29,076 nucleotides of DNA from DATFXF01 sp035258565 (lineage in GTDB: Bacteria > Acidobacteriota > Terriglobia > Acidiferrales > UBA7541), in the NCBI GenBank assembly GCA_035258565.1, contig DATFXF010000055.1, forward strand, positions 1 to 29,076, read 5' to 3'. The translations under genes and the position numbers were made by a program. The notes under the pieces were generated by a model. That model did not search any database, had not been told where the DNA came from, and saw nothing but the letters and a program-made list of their open reading frames with translations. This document shows positions 17,081 through 24,086 of this stretch, piece by piece; within the stretch, counting starts at the first letter, position 1; each line of letters starts with the position of its first letter.

Positions 17081-17103
17081 AGCAGGAGGGAAGGAAGGTT
17101 CTC

Positions 17104-17583
17104 ATGAAGTGCGAACAGATGGAAAATCGACTGATTGCTTACCTCGACGAAAGGGCCAACCCGGCCGAGCGCCGCGAAGTGGAGGCTCACCTCGCCGTGT
17201 GCGGCCCTTGCCGGACTCGTGCCGAGGGGTTCCGGGTCCTCTGGGGCGTGTTGGATGAAGTGCCCGGGGAGGTGCCTACGCCCGCCTTTGACGCCCGCGT
17301 CCGTGCCCGGATCGCTCGGGAGCCGCGCCCAAGCGCTTTCTCGTGGCTACTGCCCTCGCCGCGCCTGGCCTTTGCCGCTTCGCTCCTGCTGCTGCTTTCG
17401 GTGTGGATTTCTTCGCTGCCGCCAGCCACACACTCGACTCCTGCAGTTCCGCCCAGCAGCGAGGCTGAGTTCAAGATGATCAAAGACCTGCCCGTGCTTG
17501 AGGACTATGACGTGTTGGCCAATTTCGACGCGCTCTCGGAGCTGCCCGTGGCCACGCCGGCGGATGGCGATCGAGTGATGTAA
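17104..17583 (+). CDS. Membrane-anchored zinc-finger anti-sigma factor
   Basis: A 159-residue single-pass membrane protein. The cytoplasmic N-terminal domain has the zinc anti-sigma pattern H29-x3-C33-x2-C36 with C3 as a likely fourth ligand. One membrane helix spans about 87-104. The C-terminal 55 residues would be outside the membrane and end in an acidic stretch (LEDYDVLANFDALSEL). It should bind and hold the ECF sigma factor encoded just before it. A strong AAGGAAGG ribosome site lies five bases before the ATG. Its stop overlaps the next start as TAATG. Confidence 0.9.
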   Translation: MKCEQMENRLIAYLDERANPAERREVEAHLAVCGPCRTRAEGFRVLWGVLDEVPGEVPTPAFDARVRARIAREPRPSAFSWLLPSPRLAFAASLLLLLSVWISSLPPATHSTPAVPPSSEAEFKMIKDLPVLEDYDVLANFDALSELPVATPADGDRVM

Positions 17584-18236
17584 TGCGGGACCGGCGATTC
17601 CACCTTGCGCGCTCTTTGGCACTGCTGCTCATCGTGGGGGCAGCAACGCCAGCTTTGTGGGCGCAGCGTGGCGCTGGACAGGGCAAGGAAAAGGGTCAGC
17701 ACCGGCCGGCGCAGCCGAAGCGCAATCCTGCGCCCCGCGAAACCGGTGGCGCCAAGAAGGAGCAGCACGAACGCCGTCCAGCGATGGGCCTGCCCCCGGG
17801 CTGGATGGAGCGCGTCCAAGAGATGTCGCCCGGGGAGCAGGGGCGCTTCTTGAGCAACAACGAACGGTTTAGGAGCCTTCCACCAGAGCGTCAGGCGCAG
17901 ATCCGCAAGCGGCTCGAACAATGGAACAGCCTATCGCCCGAGCAGCGCGCCGCGGTGCGTGAACGGGAAAGGGTCTGGCGGCAGCTGACGCCAGAACAGA
18001 AGCAATATGTCCGGGAACAACTCCTGCCTCAATGGGAGAGGCTCCCGCCGGACCGCCGCAAAGTGATCCTCGAGAAACTCGCTTCCCTGCGCGGCCTCGA
18101 CGACAGGGCCCGCAGTGCCAAGCTGAGTGACGAGGCCTTCCTCGAGGGTCTCCATCCGGACGAACGGACTATGCTGCGGGATCTGAGCCGTCTCCGCGTG
18201 GGTTCGCCACCCCAGCCTTCCCCGGATAACCCCTAA
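17583..18236 (+). CDS. Exported DUF3106-type repeat protein
   Basis: A 217-residue protein with a signal-like N-terminus (RRFHLARSLALLLIVGAATPALWAQ) that suggests export, with cleavage near residue 27. A basic, proline-rich linker follows to about residue 68. The rest has a helical repeat: the units start at M81, L99, L117, L135, L154, L172 and L190, about every 18 residues. The consensus is near L-(S/P/T)-P-E-(Q/R)-R followed by charged residues and a tryptophan. This fits DUF3106. The start overlaps the anti-sigma stop (TAATG), so it is coupled to the sigma/anti-sigma pair and may act in the same envelope response. No activity is known to me. Confidence 0.82.
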   Translation: MRDRRFHLARSLALLLIVGAATPALWAQRGAGQGKEKGQHRPAQPKRNPAPRETGGAKKEQHERRPAMGLPPGWMERVQEMSPGEQGRFLSNNERFRSLPPERQAQIRKRLEQWNSLSPEQRAAVRERERVWRQLTPEQKQYVREQLLPQWERLPPDRRKVILEKLASLRGLDDRARSAKLSDEAFLEGLHPDERTMLRDLSRLRVGSPPQPSPDNP

Positions 18237-18240
18237 GCAA

Positions 18241-18261
18241 ACTCGCCTCCAGGTGGCGAGT
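18241..18261 (+). terminator. Hairpin after the sigma/anti-sigma/DUF3106 operon
   Basis: ACTCGCC and GGCGAGT form a perfect seven-base stem around a seven-base loop, four bases after the stop codon. There is no T run, so termination is uncertain. Confidence 0.35.
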
Positions 18262-18421
18262 ACCAGTTACCCTTAGGCCACATTCTCGGACGGCGGGGGA
18301 ATCTTGGGCCTAGGCATCGGTCGCTCGATCCACTTCGACACCATTGGTAGTGGTTCGGGGGCCCAGGGTCACTTGCATCCAAATTTTCCACAAGAATTTT
18401 CCGTGCAGGGGTGGATTTCCC

Positions 18422-18449
18422 TTGACAAGCGAAAAAGCGCGCCTACAAT
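18422..18449 (+). promoter_or_regulatory. Promoter of the dcw cluster (mraZ)
   Basis: A perfect TTGACA (-35, 18422-18427) and TACAAT (-10, 18444-18449) are separated by 16 bases. It is the best sigma-70 promoter in the window. Transcription should begin near 18456, leaving a leader of about 80 bases before mraZ. Confidence 0.8.
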
Positions 18450-18450
18450 C

Positions 18451-18495
18451 GTGGGCCAAAGTGGGGAGAAGTGGTAAATCGTGAAAGGCTGTGGT
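18451..18495 (+). promoter_or_regulatory. MraZ operator: five GTG-initial boxes at exact 10-base spacing
   Basis: GTGGG at 18451, GTGGG at 18461, GTGGT at 18471, GTGAA at 18481 and GTGGT at 18491. Each is followed by a five-base spacer. MraZ of other bacteria binds direct TGGG-like repeats with five-base spacers in its own promoter. The array begins directly after the -10 and covers the predicted transcription start, as expected for autorepression. The fourth box is the weakest. Confidence 0.75.
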
Positions 18496-18536
18496 GATGC
18501 CGGGAGCACATTTCGTGTCTTCCGGCCAGTTCCAAA

Positions 18537-18974
18537 ATGCTGCGCGGCAACTCGCTGGCGACAGTCGACGAGAAGGGCAGGCTCAAAGTGCCTGCCACGT
18601 TCCTCGAGACTCTCCGCGAGTACGGTGCGCAGTTCTACGTAACCAGTGAAAACGGGGACTACGTGCGCATCTACCCCATGAAGATCTGGAACGAGATCGA
18701 GGCGCGGCTGGCTCGACTCTCTTCACACAACCGAACCAAGCAGAAGTTTCTAGCCCGGACGAACTATTTCGGCCAGGTCGTGGAAGTGGATCGGCAAGGC
18801 CGGGTGTTGATTCCGCCCATCCTTCGAGAAGCCGCACAGATGAAGGGCGAGGTGGACGTCCTGGGGAACTTGAACTACCTGGAAGTTTGGAACCACGCTC
18901 GGTTCCTCGAGAACCTGAGCAAGAACCCCATCACGGCGGAAGACGAGAAGGTCCTGGACGACTTAGGCATCTAG
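18537..18974 (+). CDS. mraZ: Transcriptional regulator MraZ
   Basis: A 145-residue DNA-binding protein that forms a ring and represses the dcw operon by binding repeats at its own promoter. Both swapped-hairpin AbrB-like motifs are present: ATVDEKGRLKVPATF (about 8-22) and VEVDRQGRVLIPPIL (about 83-97), each with the DxxGR core. The ATG at 18537 starts the family-typical MLRGNSLATVD; no ribosome site is evident. It is first in the cell wall cluster, two bases before rsmH, and its promoter carries the matching operator. Confidence 0.97.
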   Translation: MLRGNSLATVDEKGRLKVPATFLETLREYGAQFYVTSENGDYVRIYPMKIWNEIEARLARLSSHNRTKQKFLARTNYFGQVVEVDRQGRVLIPPILREAAQMKGEVDVLGNLNYLEVWNHARFLENLSKNPITAEDEKVLDDLGI

Positions 18975-18976
18975 GA

Positions 18977-19888
18977 TTGAGTGCGCAGCATACCCCGGTT
19001 CTCGTCGAACAGGCAGTGCGCTGGTTGCGAATCCGGCCGGAAGGGACCTATATCGACGCGACCGTCGGGTTGGGAGGACACGCGCTCGAAATTGCCCGGC
19101 AACTCTCTTCCGGGCGGCTGATCGGCATCGACCGCGACCCACGGGCGCTCGAGCTAGCCCGGGAACGGCTGAGGGTGTACGAACGGCAGGTGATTCTGGT
19201 GCACGCGAACTTCTCGAGAATCGAAGAGATCGCCCGGGCCTTGAAACTGCCACCTGCCGACGGTGTGCTGGCCGACCTGGGCGTCTCGAGCCTGCAACTG
19301 GATAGCGCCGAGCGCGGCTTTTCTTTTCGCTACGGCGGCCCGCTGGACATGCGCATGGATCCCGACGCGCAGAGCACGGCAGCAGAGATTGTGAATTACT
19401 GGCCAGAGAAGGATCTGGCCGACCTGCTCTTTCGCTATGGCGAGGAGCGGGCGGCCCGGAAGATCGCCAGGGCCATTGTTCGGGCGCGTCCCCTTTGGGA
19501 CACCGAACACCTGGCAACGGTTGTGGCAGGGGCCCTCAAGAAAAGGGGAAGGCAGAAACTGCATCCCGCGACAAAAACGTTTCTGGCGCTGCGGATTGCG
19601 GTGAATCGAGAGATGGAGGAACTCGAGCAGTTTCTTTCGAGGGCTCCTGCCACATTAGTTTCTTCCGGACGCTGGGTGGTGCTCAGCTACCACTCGCTCG
19701 AAGATCGGTTGGTCAAGCAGGCGTTCCTGCGGCTCGCCCGAGATGGTGTCCTGAGAATCCTAACCAGAAAAGTGGTGCTGCCTTCGGCTGAGGAGGTTCG
19801 TCGGAACCCCCGTGCGCGCAGCGCAAAGATGCGCGTGGCCGAAAAAAAGGAGCTCCCAAGCCAGTCCTTGGAGACAGCGATCGTATGA
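18977..19888 (+). CDS. rsmH: 16S rRNA (cytosine-1402-N4)-methyltransferase
   Basis: A 303-residue SAM-dependent enzyme that methylates N4 of C1402 in 16S rRNA. Family sequences are clear: SAQHTPVLVEQAVRWL at the start, the SAM loop DATVGLGGHALEIA, ADLGVSSLQLDSAERGFSF, and SYHSLEDRLVKQAF. I place the start at TTG 18977, two bases after mraZ, with AGGA directly before; the frame is open further upstream inside mraZ, but that part is not conserved. The end overlaps ftsL by four bases (ATGA). Confidence 0.95.
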   Translation: MSAQHTPVLVEQAVRWLRIRPEGTYIDATVGLGGHALEIARQLSSGRLIGIDRDPRALELARERLRVYERQVILVHANFSRIEEIARALKLPPADGVLADLGVSSLQLDSAERGFSFRYGGPLDMRMDPDAQSTAAEIVNYWPEKDLADLLFRYGEERAARKIARAIVRARPLWDTEHLATVVAGALKKRGRQKLHPATKTFLALRIAVNREMEELEQFLSRAPATLVSSGRWVVLSYHSLEDRLVKQAFLRLARDGVLRILTRKVVLPSAEEVRRNPRARSAKMRVAEKKELPSQSLETAIV

Positions 19889-20274
19889 CCGAATTCTACA
19901 CCGTCAAGGAGATTGACAACTCGCGACTCGTGCGCCTCGCGGCGCCGAACCGCCTGCGCGAGTGCTTCCGGCTGGTGGTGCTCGGGGTGGTCCTAGCGGG
20001 CGCCTTTTTTCTCTATGCTTGGCAGCATTTCGAGTACATCCAGTTGAGCTACCAGCTGGAGGCCTTGAAATCGGAACGAGCCCAGGCTGCAGAGCTCAAT
20101 CAGCAGCTCAAACTGGAGGTTGCCGCCCTGCGCTCGCCGACGCGCATTGACTTGATCGCCCGCCATCAGCTCGGCCTGACAGTGCCGGTAGCCGGTCAGG
20201 TTGCCCCGGCCGAAGCCTCGAGCGAGGAGGTGCTGGCTCAGGCGCGTGGCGCCTCTCGAGGTAGGACGCAGTAG
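19885..20274 (+). CDS. ftsL: Cell division protein FtsL
   Basis: A 129-residue single-pass protein. A short cytoplasmic N-terminus is followed by a membrane helix at about 28-47 and a coiled coil at about 50-85 (YQLEALKSERAQAAELNQQLKLEVAALRSPTRI). The sequence ending in RIDLIARHQLGL is the FtsL/DivIC-type leucine-repeat tail. FtsL scaffolds FtsQ-FtsB and activates FtsW-FtsI at the division site. The identity is supported by structure and by its place between rsmH and ftsI rather than by strong sequence signatures. A proline- and alanine-rich tail of about 30 residues follows. Confidence 0.85.
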   Translation: MTEFYTVKEIDNSRLVRLAAPNRLRECFRLVVLGVVLAGAFFLYAWQHFEYIQLSYQLEALKSERAQAAELNQQLKLEVAALRSPTRIDLIARHQLGLTVPVAGQVAPAEASSEEVLAQARGASRGRTQ

Positions 20275-20276
20275 CC

Positions 20277-20313
20277 GGGCGATCGCGTCCATCGAGCGCT
20301 TGCCTGATCGCCC
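20277..20313 (+). repeat. Inverted repeat in the ftsL-ftsI gap
   Basis: GGGCGATC (20277-20284) and GATCGCCC (20306-20313) are perfect complements around 21 bases. A further GCG/CGC pairing is possible inside. It begins three bases after the ftsL stop and may fold in the transcript. Confidence 0.45.
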
Positions 20314-20397
20314 TCGAGAGTGTCGGTCCGCGGAGGAGGCCGGCAGGGCCCACCCCGAGGGACGTTACACCATGTGATTCGGAGCCCCGGTAGGAAA

Positions 20398-22449
20398 ATG
20401 GATTTGCGCAGTTCCCCCGCCCGAGTGCTGCTGGTGGCCGTCGTCGCGACGCTCTGGGCGGGGGCAGCACTCGGCCGCCTCGCCTACCTTCAGCTCATCT
20501 GCCATAGCGATTACCTGGCGCGCGCACAGCGACAGCAGCAGCGCATCGTCGAAATCAGTCCCAAGCGCGGTGCCATCTATGACCGCAACCTCCGGGAGCT
20601 GGCCCTGAGCATCTCGGTCGACTCCTGCTTTGCTGTCCCGGCGGAGATTCGGAATGTGGCCATGGCGTCGCGGCTGCTTGCTCGCGCCCTGCACACCTCA
20701 GCGGAAGAGATGGAAGCCAAGCTCTCCTCTTCGCGGTCCTTCGTGTGGGTTGCGCGCAAACTCTCGCCGCAGCAAGTGGCCCGTATCCAGGCGCTCAATC
20801 TGCGCGGTATCTATTTCCAGAAGGAGAACCAGCGGTTTTACCCCAAGCGCAAATTGGCGGCGCACGTCATCGGTCATGTGGACGTCGATGAAAAGGGACT
20901 CGCGGGAGTCGAGTATGCCGCGGATGCTCAGATCCGCGGCAAGCCCGGCCGGATGCTGATTTTGGCGGACGCCCGCCGGCGCTGGTATGACCGCAACGAG
21001 CAGGCCGCCGATGCGGGCGCCAGCGCCGTTCTGACGCTCGATGAAAAGATTCAGTACATCGCCGAGAAGGAGCTGGCCACGGCCATCCGCGATACGCACG
21101 CGCTTGCCGGCACGATCATCGTACAGGACCCGAATTCAGGCGAGTTGCTGGCCGTCTCCAATTGGCCGGCGTTCAATCCCAATGCGGCCAGCTCGAGCTC
21201 GGCGGACTCGCGCATGGACCGCGCGATCGGCGCGCTCTACGAGCCCGGCTCCACCTTTAAGCTCATCACCCTGTCCGCGGCGCTCGAGGAGGGCATCACG
21301 CGACCCGAGGAAGTGATCGATTGCCAGGGGGGCGCCATCTATATCGCCAATCACCGCATCCGCGACCACAAACCATTCGGTCTGTTGAATGTGGCCCAGA
21401 TCCTGGCACATTCGAGCGATGTTGGCGCGATCAAGGTCGGCCTGCGCCTGGGCGCGCTGCGGCTCTACGAATACATCCGCGCCTTTGGCTTCGGCAGCCC
21501 CACGGGCATTGACCTGCCCGGCGAAAATCGCGGGCTGGTGCGCCGGGTGGAGAACTGGTCGGCAATCTCCATTGGCGCCATCTCCATGGGGCAGGAGGTG
21601 GGCGTCACGCCCCTGCAACTGGCGACCGCGGTCTCGGCCATCGCCAATGGCGGAATGCTTTATCGTCCCCATGTGTTGCGCGAGTTGCGCCGCGGCCCCC
21701 AGGTGCTGCCCCCTGAACAGACCGCGCCCCGTCGGGTGCTCAGTCCACCAACCGCGGCGACGCTGCGCCGCATGATGGAGGGCGTGATCCTGGAAGGCAC
21801 CGGTAAACTGGCGCGGCTCGATGGCTACACGGCCGCGGGCAAGACCGGCACCGCGCAAAAGATTGACCAGGCCACCGGCCGCTACTCGCCCACGAAGGTG
21901 ATTGCCTCGTTTGTCGGGTTTGCTCCGCTCAACAATCCAGTGCTGACCGTCCTGGTCACACTCGATTCGCCGGTTGGCCCTCATCACGGCGGTGAGGTTG
22001 CCGCGCCGGTGTTCAAGCGCGTCGCCGAACAGGTATTGGCCTATCTGGACGTCCCCCGCGATCTGGTCCTAGCGCCCAGCCGCGAGCGCGCCTCGAATCG
22101 GGAGCAACCCACTCCGCCGAGCGATGTGAGCGACTTCGACGCGGCCCAGGTGGAGATGAGCCCGGCGGTCGAAGTGGTGGCACCGGCCGAGCCGGTGAAG
22201 GCCGTAGCGGAGCCCGCGGTGGCTACGGCAGAAGGCGCCGAGGTCACCGTGCCATCCCTGGCAGGAAAAACGGTTCGCAGTGTCACCGAGGAATGCCTGC
22301 ACCTGGGCCTCCACCTGGTTCTGATTGGCACGGGGGTTGCTGTGGAGCAGAGTCCAGAGGCCGGTGCGACCGTCCGGCGCGGCGCCCGCATCACCGTGCG
22401 CTTCGCGCGCTCAGCGGCTCTGGTAACCACCTCAGGGCGTGGCCGTTGA
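20398..22449 (+). CDS. ftsI: Division transpeptidase (FtsI/PBP3 type) with PASTA domain
   Basis: A 683-residue class B penicillin-binding protein that cross-links septal peptidoglycan. A membrane anchor lies at about 10-30, then the dimerisation domain starting with RGAIYDRN. The transpeptidase motifs are S285-T-F-K288, S339-S-D341 and K482-T-G. The middle motif is SxD rather than the usual SxN. After a linker rich in proline, alanine and glutamate, one PASTA domain occupies about 614-677 (VTVPSLAGKTVRSV). The ATG at 20398 has AGGA four bases upstream; an in-frame GTG at 20320 would add 26 unlikely residues. Confidence 0.95.
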   Translation: MDLRSSPARVLLVAVVATLWAGAALGRLAYLQLICHSDYLARAQRQQQRIVEISPKRGAIYDRNLRELALSISVDSCFAVPAEIRNVAMASRLLARALHTSAEEMEAKLSSSRSFVWVARKLSPQQVARIQALNLRGIYFQKENQRFYPKRKLAAHVIGHVDVDEKGLAGVEYAADAQIRGKPGRMLILADARRRWYDRNEQAADAGASAVLTLDEKIQYIAEKELATAIRDTHALAGTIIVQDPNSGELLAVSNWPAFNPNAASSSSADSRMDRAIGALYEPGSTFKLITLSAALEEGITRPEEVIDCQGGAIYIANHRIRDHKPFGLLNVAQILAHSSDVGAIKVGLRLGALRLYEYIRAFGFGSPTGIDLPGENRGLVRRVENWSAISIGAISMGQEVGVTPLQLATAVSAIANGGMLYRPHVLRELRRGPQVLPPEQTAPRRVLSPPTAATLRRMMEGVILEGTGKLARLDGYTAAGKTGTAQKIDQATGRYSPTKVIASFVGFAPLNNPVLTVLVTLDSPVGPHHGGEVAAPVFKRVAEQVLAYLDVPRDLVLAPSRERASNREQPTPPSDVSDFDAAQVEMSPAVEVVAPAEPVKAVAEPAVATAEGAEVTVPSLAGKTVRSVTEECLHLGLHLVLIGTGVAVEQSPEAGATVRRGARITVRFARSAALVTTSGRGR

Positions 22450-22467
22450 GGGCCGGCCGGGTGGCCC
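22450..22467 (+). repeat. Short GC hairpin after ftsI
   Basis: GGGCC and GGCCC flank eight bases directly after the ftsI stop. It has no T run and precedes the murE promoter. It could slow read-through, but the evidence is weak. Confidence 0.25.
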
Positions 22468-22468
22468 A

Positions 22469-22498
22469 TTGGAGGAGCACTGAGGGGCATCCTATACT
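22469..22498 (+). promoter_or_regulatory. Possible internal promoter of murE
   Basis: TTGGAG (22469-22474) and TATACT (22493-22498) are separated by 18 bases. Transcription would begin near 22505, about seven bases before the murE ATG. Confidence 0.5.
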
Positions 22499-22511
22499 AG
22501 TGGGCTCGGGA

Positions 22512-23981
22512 ATGAGACTCAGGGACCTACTGATCGGGGCCGAACTCAGACAACACCCCGGAAACGCCGACATCGAGATCACCCGGCTTGCCTACCATAG
22601 CCGCCAGGTCACCCCGGGTACGCTCTTCTTTGCCGTTCGAGGAGAAAAAACAGACGGCAATCGTTTTGTGTGCGAGGCGATCGAGCGCGGTGCCTCGGCT
22701 GTAGTGAGCGAAGCGAGCACGCCGCCCGACGTGCCGCGATCAGTCGAGTGGGTGGAGGTGGCCAATGCCCGCCGGGCTCTGGCGATCGCCTCCGCGAACT
22801 ATTACCGCCACCCGGCCGAAGCCCTGAAGCTCCTCGGGGTCACCGGTACAAACGGAAAAACCACCACATGCTTTCTCCTGGATTCGATCCTCCGCTCGGC
22901 TGGCTACAGCGTGGGCTTATTCGGCACGATTCAATACCGCACACCGCATGCCTCGCGCGTGGCCACGAACACGACGCCCGAATCGCTCGACCTGCAAGGT
23001 TTCCTCGCCGAGGTCCGCGACGCCGGGGGAACGCACGCGGTTCTGGAAGTCAGTTCGCACGCCCTGGCGATGGACCGCGTGTGGGGCTGTCCCTTCCAAG
23101 TGGTGATCTTCACCAACCTGACCCGCGACCATCTGGATTACCACAAGAACTTCGAGGATTATTTCGCCGCCAAGCGCCGCTTGTTCGAAGGCACCGGAGT
23201 CAGTGCCCCCGCCGTCGGCGTCATCAATCGAGACGACCCCTACAGCGTGCGGCTGCTGGGCCTCACCGCGTCGACGCTCACCTATGGCTTCGAGAGTGGC
23301 GCTGAGATAAAGACCAGCAAGTTTGCACTCTCCTTCTCCGGTCTTGAATTCACGGCCACAACGCCGATAGGCAAAATCGAAGTGTGCTCCCCGCTCGTCG
23401 GCCGCATCAACGTGTACAACATTCTGGCGGCCATCGGGGCGGCCATCGGACTCGGGATCGGACGCACGGCGATCGAGGCGGGCATCCGGCAACTCGACCG
23501 CGTGCCGGGGCGCTTCGAACGCGTTGACCTAGGGCAACCATTTCTGGTTGTCGTAGACTATGCGCATACCGACGATGCCCTGCGCAACCTGATTCGAACC
23601 GCGCGGGAGTTAAACCACTCCGGCCGCGTCATTACCGTCTTCGGCTGCGGGGGCGACCGCGACCGCGCCAAGCGCCCGCTGATGGGCGAGGTGGCCGGGA
23701 ACGCGAGTGACATCGTCGTGCTCACCAGCGACAACCCGCGCAGCGAGGATCCGCTGCGCATTATCAATGATGTGGTTGTCGGCTTGCAGAAGACCAAGGC
23801 GAAATACGTGGTGGAGCCGGACCGCGCGGTGGCAGTCGAGCGCGCGCTCGACGAGGCACGCCCGGGCGACATTGTTCTTTTGGCCGGGAAGGGCCATGAG
23901 ACGTACCAGGTCCTGAGAGACCGCACACTTGATTTTGACGACCGCGAAGTGGCGCGGCAGTTGCTCCGCCGGCGCGGCTAG
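22512..23981 (+). CDS. murE: UDP-MurNAc-L-Ala-D-Glu:meso-diaminopimelate ligase
   Basis: A 489-residue cytoplasmic Mur ligase that adds the third residue of the stem peptide with ATP. The P loop GVTGTNGKTTT begins near residue 109. The C-terminal DNPRSEDP starts at D407; the DNPR motif is the mark of enzymes using meso-diaminopimelate rather than lysine. HETYQ near the end is also typical. The start is the ATG at 22512 (MRLRDLLIG); the frame is open upstream inside ftsI but without similarity. No clear Shine-Dalgarno site, in line with the promoter just upstream. Confidence 0.97.
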   Translation: MRLRDLLIGAELRQHPGNADIEITRLAYHSRQVTPGTLFFAVRGEKTDGNRFVCEAIERGASAVVSEASTPPDVPRSVEWVEVANARRALAIASANYYRHPAEALKLLGVTGTNGKTTTCFLLDSILRSAGYSVGLFGTIQYRTPHASRVATNTTPESLDLQGFLAEVRDAGGTHAVLEVSSHALAMDRVWGCPFQVVIFTNLTRDHLDYHKNFEDYFAAKRRLFEGTGVSAPAVGVINRDDPYSVRLLGLTASTLTYGFESGAEIKTSKFALSFSGLEFTATTPIGKIEVCSPLVGRINVYNILAAIGAAIGLGIGRTAIEAGIRQLDRVPGRFERVDLGQPFLVVVDYAHTDDALRNLIRTARELNHSGRVITVFGCGGDRDRAKRPLMGEVAGNASDIVVLTSDNPRSEDPLRIINDVVVGLQKTKAKYVVEPDRAVAVERALDEARPGDIVLLAGKGHETYQVLRDRTLDFDDREVARQLLRRRG

Positions 23982-23987
23982 GGAGGC

Positions 23988-24013
23988 CAGGCGAGCGCGG
24001 CTCTCCGCGCCTG
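23988..24013 (+). repeat. GC-rich hairpin in the murE-murF gap
   Basis: CGCGG-ctct-CCGCG (23996-24009) forms a tight stem, extended by CAGG/CCTG across a four-base bulge. It starts seven bases after the murE stop. There is no T tail, so it may be a processing or stability element rather than a terminator. Confidence 0.4.
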
Positions 24014-24086
24014 TCGGCCCAGGTCGGACGGGACGCTCCACAACAGGTTGCTCCGGACCCGTGAGGCTCAGCCCGTTAGGAACGCT

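Larger units (their letters stand above)
18237..18536 (+). other. Intergenic region upstream of mraZ
   Basis: A 300-base gap. It holds a hairpin after the DUF3106 gene (18241-18261), the mraZ promoter (18422-18449) and the repeated MraZ-type boxes (18451-18495). The stretch 18262-18421 has no frame or repeat that I can support. Confidence 0.7.

Noticed and set aside
22293..22511. Upstream extension of the murE frame
   Set aside because: It overlaps the PASTA domain of ftsI in another frame and does not resemble MurE.
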